DNA of 64,000 nucleotides from Cylindrodendrum hubeiense (taxonomy: Eukaryota > Ascomycota > Sordariomycetes > Hypocreales > Nectriaceae): positions 1-64,000 of the forward strand of contig JAANBB010000127.1 of assembly GCA_014621425.1 (NCBI GenBank), given 5' to 3'. Positions 56,359 through 64,000 of the stretch are shown here, piece by piece. A program made the translations under genes and the position numbers. Each line of letters begins with the position of its first letter. The first letter of the stretch is position 1. The notes beneath the pieces are model-generated. The model ran no database searches, was not told the DNA's origin, and was given only the letters and a program-made list of their open reading frames with translations.

Positions 56359-56864
56359 ACTCTACCTCCTTGACTTAAGGAAGACACGGATGAAAAAAGA
56401 AAGACCAAACGTCGGATATAATAAGCCCAGAAATATTCGAGTTTGAATTGGTTTGCCTTGACTGCATGGACTATGAATCTGAGTGTAGATGCTCCTCAAG
56501 CTCCCCTAGGCTTGGAAGTTTTACAAGCAGGCTCCCACATGCGACGCAACCCTATGGGGGGGCCTTTCCATGTCCCCCGGGCCTCGTTGAGGATATTAGG
56601 ATGGCGTCAACTCACAAAGCCTCAGCTGTGGCTCATGTCTTTTGGCCAGTCATTTGCCAAGGCATGATCCCTATCCTCACCAATGAGTTTCTTGTTATTA
56701 TCCGTTCTCGGGCAATGGAACGCACGGCCAGTGCAAAATAATTTCTTTCTGAGCTGGGCAACCCAATTTACAAGACAGAACAAACTAGCCGCGAGTGTGG
56801 TTGCGAGAAGCACGTCTGTGAAAAGATCGTACCTCGTTATGGGAACCCCAACTATGATGAGGCC

Positions 56865-57890
56865 ATGAAGAAGACCAAGACCATCATTTACACGACAAAT
56901 GGGAGGTCCTTTGCAACAGTACGGATGGCTAATGGTATAACACGCGTTAGTATAAAAAAACTTGGTCTACTGGATATCACTACGTCGGAAGAAAGCGACT
57001 TTATGCTTTACTGCTCCATATTACCATCGCTAGAGCCCCTAGACCCGTTCCCTGCGCCTAACCCGGCATTATTCTCCTGGGACTTGGTCCTCACCTCGTT
57101 GCTAGCAGAAATTTTCTGCTGCAAAAACATGAGTGAATCACGCTACCAGTACGTGCCACTCAAGAGGATGTCTCATCATAAGAGAAGAACCTGCTGCGTT
57201 TTACGATCAGGGATGTTAAGGGTGGGAACAGGCTACTTGGTCCTAGATACGAGCATCAGAGTCGACCGGGTCAATGAACCGGTTAGGGATCAGCAGATGT
57301 TCCGCTCGGAGGCCATAAATAGCCCACTTACACAGCAGAGAGGGTTCAGGTCGATTTTACCAGAGTCGCAGCCGATGTTGCAAGATTGCTTGCATGCCCC
57401 CAAAGGCCACGGTTGGACTGGCGTGTCATTCGAGAAGAGTGCCGACTATGCGAAGTTAAATAAGGGCTTTATGATATTCAACAGTACCAAAGCAGTGCTG
57501 GGAATTCCCGGGATCCCCTTGAGGGGATATATGTGCAGTGGAAAATGCACGGAAAAGGGGAGAAAGATTATGGCCGATTGTGCTGGTTTTACACCTCCCA
57601 ACTTGGAATCCAGGGAAACGACGATGTATATTTTGGGCAATGAACCTGTGCCGTATATTGTTGTCTCACAATACGCGCACGATCATCCCAAGCCGTTTTT
57701 TTCGTTACTAACCGTCAGTGCTTGGGATGTACTGTGCTGGAGGTCCCGCGCGGGAGCGTTGTCGCAGGGATGCTGCCATTGTTTCCAATTTATCTATCAG
57801 ACGGGGCTTAAAGGATTTGGACTAGAAAGGCGAGATGATGACATCAACATTAGATTCTGGCTCAGCACTGAAATTTGGCTATCAGACTGA
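56865..57890 (+). other. Unrecognised 341-codon open frame
   Basis: Long uninterrupted frame starting at ATG 56865 and directly preceded by in-frame protein-like sequence (CGCEKHVCEKIVPRYGNPNY). Cysteine-rich and without a known domain, signal peptide or coherent secondary structure. It may be part of the broken locus beginning at 56087, perhaps its last exon, or a fortuitous frame. Codon use does not decide between these. Confidence 0.3.
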
Positions 57891-60183
57891 GTTTTTGATT
57901 TGCCTGACTGGTATACAACTGGTATAATCCTGCATTCAAGTATCTATCTGGAGTCACTTTACTCGTTCGCATCATCCATCGAATTGGAATTGCGGAAGTC
58001 TTTTTAATGAGATAATGTCCATACAAATGTCAGAATCTAGTTAGTACATGCCCAACTATACCGCCTCCCATGAAGCTCTGGTTCTAGTGCGCTATTACTA
58101 GTCTCATCCTCATCACATATGTGCTTAAGAAGATGTAGCAGAAAACATTCTCATGGCTAGATGTATAATAATAAATGTTAAGCTGGCTGTTCGGGTAACA
58201 AAATCCTGCTGTAGAGGGGCCTGATTGTGGCTTGCGAAACTCCCCTCCAAGCCGCGGTGTTAAACAGCGACACAGTCTCGCAAATAAAGACAAGAATATT
58301 GGACTGGAGAAAAGGAGAAAGGACCCGAATGCTTGGTAAGTTCTTGCAAGAACACGAGCGAGCATTGGCTGGACATGAATTTTCCTCGACGTTTGCCAGT
58401 CTCTAAATACCTAAAAGCCCCGCAGTGGCTATTATTGTGTCCGTGTCCTGTGCGATAAGACGAGATCGTGTTATGGATTTGGTAGAATATAATCCATGCC
58501 ACTGCCTCAAGTCTTTCGCTTCTATAGTAAGTGATGTAGAGTACAGAACAATGCACAGAATACGCATCGAAGAGGCACTGAGAGACCCACCATATACAGA
58601 AGCGCTCATCAAGTAGCTAGCGCCGAGACGGCCCCCCATGTGGCCCCCGATCTTCAATAACAGATCTTGACTCAACTCAAACGGTCGAGAGAACACATAG
58701 CGGGGCAGGTTATCCACCCAGGCTCGCGCGATTTGCTAGTCCATTGTTAGCTCAGTGACCAAGGCGTTTGAGGATGCCACACTATGCCGAATGCAGAGAA
58801 AGTCATCACACACGAGATCGAGGTTCCGCTGGGTTAGGTCGTTAGCTGAACGGCGGGCGCAGAAGATGGGAGCCGGGCGGCTAATATTACGAGGGTCAAT
58901 GTACACTCCTCTGGTGAGGTGGGCCGACTTGGTAAAGTGGATGCCAACGGTAAAATTGGAACGGCTGAGAAACAGAGCACAACGCGGTAAATGCCAAGAG
59001 TGGCGAAATGGTTCACGGGGGTAATCTACGATTGAAGTAGACCGACGGGGGGTTTGGAAAACTAAAGATGCATAGCATGCCGTGAAGGACTCGATGTAAG
59101 TGATTCATATGTAATATTCAGGAGGGTTAATTTATATCTCTGCGTTTGGTTTCATGTAATGGAGAGGTAAGGATGGTGGCGTATGTGATGCACCAAGTTG
59201 ACCCCCCTCACTCATTGAATATTGGAATCAATTTTCAGTGCGGGAGCCTCTCGTGGCATAACCATCAGGCTTTTATGCTGATTTAACGCGTTTCTCCAGG
59301 GTTGATGCTACCCAATGTCATCGCCGTCAGCAGGGCAAGTAATTACTATCATCGGCACTCTCTAGTTTTCAGTGACAACATGTGCATTGTCATCAGCCCT
59401 AAAAAGAGAGTAATCGAGTGTCAGAGAGATGCTTCATAGGCCGCGATGTTGAACCGAACAACATGGATCATTGCGCCTGAAATATTTTACGGTACTAATC
59501 GACAACAGAGCGAATGCCACCCAAAGTAAGCCACCCAAAGTGAGAACTCCTGGATATTGTCAATGAATCCGGGGGGTATGGTGTGATTTGGAAATGGTAG
59601 GCTTGGCCCTGCAAGGGTGGGTAAAGGTGAACGGTCACAGCGAGTCTATGTTTGCTTGTCATTGCGTTGCAACGAGAGCCGCGGAGCGTTGGTTGTCCGG
59701 TGATTGAACAGCCAAAAGTGACTGGTCGCCGTGGCGGAAGCAAGCCGTAATCACTAGCGTGGCCTGATACAACGGTGGAATTGAGGATATTGAGTCTCCT
59801 GATTGGATATGGAGCTGAATGTGAGGCAGGGCGGCGCCCGGCATACGCATCCATGTCGGGATACAGCCAATAACCAGGGCGTTCAGATGGTGGTGGGAGG
59901 GGCAAATTGGCAAAAACCAGGCTGTCGGTATGCAGCCAACAACATAAAAAAGCTGCTGCCGTGTTTCTGATCCCTCCAATCGCTGCCGTTCCCCCAAGCT
60001 TCTTGTTTTCTCCTGTCTCATTGTCCACTCCTTGCCCACTCCTTGCCCACTCCTGGCCTGAATGGCTCAAAACCCCACTTTCTCGCCATCTCCCCGACGC
60101 GCGAGCCTGACGCTCCAGCTCCAAGTTGGTCGCAGCAAACCACCCCAGAATCTCAATCTCATGCAGGTTCGCCTGGGAAAACC
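57891..60183. other. 2.3 kb spacer, no gene seen
   Basis: Contains only short frames and a 209-codon minus-strand frame (59495-60124) that has no recognisable feature and overlaps the leader of the next gene. Short duplications: CCACCCAAAGT(A/G)AG at 59517-59542 and CACTCCTTGCC repeats at 60027-60055 just before the next gene. Confidence 0.35.
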
Positions 60184-63100
60184 ATGGCAGACTCCGAGAT
60201 TCCCGCTCTGCGGCATATCGACGCGATAAATGAGTGCGTGTCGCAATGGAACCGAAATCGCGAGGCCATCGAGTCGCCCCATGATCTGTATCAAGCGCGG
60301 GTAGCAGGCCTGAATGCGAAGGTTGAGAATGAGTTCACGCTTATGCCATCCAACCGGACTGCGTCAGATGTGACGGCGCGTGCAAACCACGTAATCCAAT
60401 GGGGAATTGAACTCGGCCGCCTACACGAAAACCATGCTGCCACTATCGCAGATGACGAGAACGCTTATAAACAATCACTGAACGAGCATGTCGAAAGCCT
60501 GGTCGAAAGAATCATCGACATAGTTGGGAAGCCCATGGTAGCACGCAAGCTCCAGGCAGGCCAAATCAGTACCGCTGGAGAATCGCCACCCCATCCCGCC
60601 AACAGCGTCCCTACTCCAAGGGAGTCCACGCCAGAAGAGAGCACGCTACCGGCAGATGGTGCTTTGCCAGAAGAGCCAATGCGGACAGAAGAAAGTACGC
60701 AACCGCAGGAGACGGCAGAGCCACAAGAGACGACAGAAACGCAAGAGAGCGCGCGGTCTGTTGAGGCTACGCAGTCGGCAGTTGATCACACATCCCCACA
60801 ACCAGATGTTCACGTTCCCGATGCCGATGAGCAAGAGCCCGGCATCAGACTAAACGAGCCCGACACCAATGTACAAAATCCGGATACCGACATGCAAGAG
60901 CCTGAAACCCAAGAGCCTGACGAACCCGAGCACGAGCCCGAACCCGAACCTCAATTCACCAGCCCGGTGAGTCCATGATGCCTAATCCAATCTGCATCGG
61001 ACTTGGTCAGTTGCTAATGACGCCAGACCAAACGAACAAGGTCAACAGCCGCAGGTCCTCAGAAACCACCAAAGCGCGCTCGCACAAGCCAAACAAAGGA
61101 CCAAGCGCAGCCTTCAGCCACAGAGAAAGTCATCGACTTCAATGATGTTTTCCAAAATGGGAAGGCCACCACGAAGCACATCATCATTGAGCATCAAGAA
61201 GAGTGGTACATTCTTCAGTGCGAGGAGCACGGGAAGTACTTCACCACAGAGCACCCCATCAAGGGTGCTGCTAAACACCTCAGCAGCGAGGCCCACAGCA
61301 GAATGTCGAAGGATTACCAACTAGCCATCGACTGTCTTGGTACTCGCGTTCTACACTGCAACTCGAGGAGCGCAGAGAGAAACAACCAAGTCAGTCGTGA
61401 AGCGTTCAGGAATGGCCATCAAAATCCAAGGAAGGATAAGCCGGCTAAGAAAAAAAGGTCTGACCTCTCCGACAACCCATATTCATTCCAACCTGCTCAA
61501 TTGTCAAGGAATAAAGAACCAGCGAGTACACAAACTACACAAACTCGCGGTCGAAGAATGCGTGGAGCTGGCGTAAGAGTTATTGACCCAACCCCCGGCG
61601 AAATCTACCTTGGGTACTACAACTCGTGGCATGCTGTTCTCGTTCTCCCGAGTGTACACGTTGAGGGGGCTGTTTATCCCGACTTGCCTGGTACGATTGA
61701 TGATATGGAACTCATGGACGATATACCGGAGTGTTTCGACCTCGACCCACGCACTGGTCTTGACCCGCGCACTGGCATTCTTAAATGGAAGAAAGGCTAT
61801 GAAGACGGCGGGCCATCTGTAACTGAGAGGCAGTTCCCGATCATGTTCTTTGACGGCCTGGACTTCTCAAATAACAGTTCTGTCGCATGGCTGCACGCGA
61901 AGGATCTCAAAGAAATGGATGTGCATGGGCCTGAGCTCAAGCTTCTTCCAAACTGGAAATCTATCTTGAAATTTTTAGAGAAACGTTCCAGCAACGAAAC
62001 TGAAGGACCGAAATCTGGAAACTCGGAGCAGGTGGATGCTGAAAATGGTTCAAGAGAAACAGAACCAGAAACGACTGATATGGACGTTGATGCGAATGTT
62101 GCGAACGACGCTGAGCAGGTCGCAGAAGGACAATATGAGCAACCGGTCTCTCTTCCGCCTGAAATAGCCCAGAGTGAACCTCGAGAAGATGAACAAGGAG
62201 TTCATGAAGCAACAAAATCCCCACCTTGTCTACTAGACGATCAAGGGATTCCCGACGCGATAAGCCCCTCCCCTCCTCCTTTGACAGACAATCAAGGAGT
62301 TACCGAAGCAACGAACCCCTCCCCTCCTCCTTTGACAGACGATCAAGGAGTTACCGAAGAAACGAACCCCTCCCCTCCTCTACTATACGATCGAGCAGTT
62401 TCTGAAACCACAGACTCCTCCCCCCCTCCTCTAATAGACGATCAAGAATATCCTGGAGCGACAAATCCCTCCCCTTCTTGTTTACTAGACGATCAAGGAG
62501 TTCCCGAGGTGACAAAGCCCTCCCCTCCTCGTCCACCAGGCGATCAAAGAGTTCCCAAAACGACATGCCCCTCCCCTTCTACTCTTCTAGACGATCAAGG
62601 AGTTCTTGAAGTGGCAAACCCACCCCCCTCCCCTCCAGCAGACGATCCAGGTGACTACTGGCCAGCTGCAGTACCTCATTCCACCAACGACTTGTTTGAT
62701 CCATTTTCGAGTCAAATCAACTTCAATTTCAAGATACAATCTCAAACAGAAGGCCGGGGGGTGTCCGAAGGAACGTCAATTGATGGGATGTTTAGACCAT
62801 TCCTCAATGAAGCTGGATTGAACACTGATCCCGATCCTATCTTGACGGAGTTTCCGGGATATCATTGTCCAACCGTCGTAACCATCAGCAGCGGCTCTCC
62901 AAGTAGATCAACTTCTGTTGCTCCTTCAGAGTTTCCTCCCCCTCCAGCAGAGGCTCCTCCCCCTCCAGCAGAGGCTCCTCGGGCCCCCACAGAGTATCAT
63001 CCACCCCCCACAGAGTCTCATCAGCCCCTCACAGAGTCCCATCCGCCTCCCATAGAGTCCCATCCGCCTCCCACCGAGTCTCATCCGCCCCCAACAGAGT

Positions 63101-64000
63101 CTCATCCGCCTCCTACGGAGTCCCATCCTCCTTCCGCAGAGTCTCATCCGCCCCAAGCGGAATCATCTCCAACGTTCGTCAAGCCCGAGATTACCACGGC
63201 ACGCTCTGTTTCCTCTGCCCCAGTCGACAAACATCAAGAGAATGACGAGCCCGCAATGCTTGGAAGCGCTCAATTGATCCAAACTGCTATGGCTACGCTG
63301 CAAATGGAGGGTTTATGGCCCGAAGATGGGTTCCCAGCTCCGACGGACATTGGTGGGTTCTACACAGCAGCAGCCAGCTCTGCGAGAAGCCGCGCGCATT
63401 CAGGGGAAGAAACAGTGCACCCATCCCCTATTCTCAACACACCACTTCCTTCGGAATCTCAAACAGTTGAAAACCAGGTTCCCACGTCACAAACGACTGG
63501 GCAACCGTCACTATCAGCACATCTTCAGATAACTGAAGAGCCTTTCACTGCAACACAAACAACCAATCAGCCAACCAACTATGCCGCCTTCTTCGCCAAT
63601 CTCTCTCATGTCGCCAATGATAGGCATGTCGAGAAAGCACGGGCTATTCTTAGAGACCAGACATCCATGCGCCGAGAAAACGGTCTCTCCATAGATACGG
63701 AGATGACCGTTGAACAGAACATTCCAGCAGGGCCGCATCAACAATCTGGTATCCCAACTACTCACCGACCAAGCGTTGTGCTTCCTTCTCCCAAGGACCT
63801 CAACTCAAGCCTGGCGGTCCCGACCACAAATCATCTACCACCTCTAAATCCTAGGCCACCGAATCATGCTATCCCGATATCACTTTCGCAGTCCCAATAT
63901 TCGAGTCCCGCACCCGCACTTGACTGCAAGGAACCTTTTCTGCGTCCTGAGCCCGGATCGATGCCGATTCCCCAGTTCCCATTACGAAACCTGCCATCGG
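60184..64000 (+). CDS. Large zinc-finger-like protein with two coding minisatellites (partial, runs off the right edge)
   Basis: Exons 60184..60966 and 61027 to beyond 64000 (intron GTGAGT...CAG); at least 1,252 aa with no stop seen. Residues 1-120 are helical; 125-300 are Glu/Pro/Thr-rich, with a basic KRTRSTAAGPQKPPKRAR stretch after the intron that looks like a nuclear signal. A finger-like motif C326-x2-H329-x15-H345-x5-H351 lies in a block (EEWYILQCEEHGKYF, then KHLSSEAHSRMSKDYQLAI) seen in lineage-restricted fungal nuclear proteins; a globular part follows with WHAVLVLPS. Then come two repeat arrays. ATG 60184 is the first in frame. Function unknown; a DNA- or chromatin-associated role is only inferred. 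Confidence 0.72.
62185..62650 (+). repeat. Coding minisatellite, about nine 51-bp units (17 aa)
   Basis: Inside the large right-edge gene. Each unit reads D-D-Q-G-V-x-E-x-T-N-P-S-P-P-x-L-x with variation; one unit is a residue short. Repeats stay in frame, so selection has kept the reading frame while sequence diverged. Confidence 0.8.
62932..63170 (+). repeat. Coding minisatellite, about eleven 21-bp units (7 aa)
   Basis: Units read (E/T)-E-S-H-P-P-P or a close variant; the first units have A-P instead of S-H. Very regular spacing with silent and missense variation. Distinct from the 51-bp array in the same exon. Confidence 0.8.

Noticed and set aside
59495..60124. 209-codon minus-strand frame
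   Set aside because: No domain, unlikely composition, and overlap with the leader of the right-edge gene.
62926..63156. Minus-strand frame of Gly-Arg-Met-Arg-Leu repeats
   Set aside because: Antisense of the 21-bp coding minisatellite; the plus strand frame is continuous with a spliced gene.
1..64000. CRISPR array, bacterial operon, ribosome binding sites, rRNA genes
   Set aside because: Intron-rich eukaryotic DNA; no direct-repeat/spacer array and no rRNA-like segment seen.

Overview
The window is nuclear DNA of a filamentous ascomycete (Pezizomycotina; most probably a sordariomycete, possibly Hypocreales). The evidence is short GT-AG introns of about 45-70 nt with CTRAY-like branch points, intron-containing tRNA genes, and typical families: KAP123, TAPT1/EMP65, a PIR cell-wall protein, GH78, an FlbA-type RGS protein and DUF6536. 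I cannot name the species. Gene models are hand-spliced; every splice junction given preserves the reading frame.

Layout. Bases 1-24,000 are gene-dense, GC-rich in coding DNA and mostly conserved: importin KAP123 (+), a TAPT1-family membrane protein (-), a calcineurin-like phosphoesterase (+), a dienelactone hydrolase (-), a WBP4-type U1-like zinc-finger protein (-), a PIR protein with a GPI-type tail (-), a GH78 rhamnosidase-like enzyme (-) facing a maltose-permease-type sugar transporter (+) across a 1.3 kb promoter, and an unknown membrane-anchored protein (+). From about 24 kb to the right edge the DNA is gene-poor, richer in AT between genes and full of relics: a 16-exon SLIP-GC-like large GTPase, a small secreted cysteine-rich protein, a tandemly duplicated non-coding segment, tRNA-Ala(UGC), a DUF6536 pseudogene with several stop codons, an FlbA-type RGS protein, a deleted MFS drug-efflux pseudogene, a four-copy GTGGGG-type repeat before a secreted beta-lactamase-like serine hydrolase, a tiny four-CxxC protein, a long stretch without clear genes, a GH18 enzyme, tRNA-Leu(AAG), a DUF7924 protein, a broken PPxY gene and, running off the right edge, a large zinc-finger-like protein with two coding minisatellites.

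How the genes relate. The clearest functional pair is GH78 plus the sugar transporter: release of a sugar and its uptake under one divergent promoter. The left genes otherwise serve nuclear import, ER membrane, splicing, cell wall and small-molecule hydrolysis. The right half looks like an accessory or dynamic compartment (relics, lineage-restricted proteins, repeat-rich ORFs, candidate effector). The GTPase, DUF7924 protein and repeat protein are the likeliest places for undescribed biology, but I see no evidence that they form one system.
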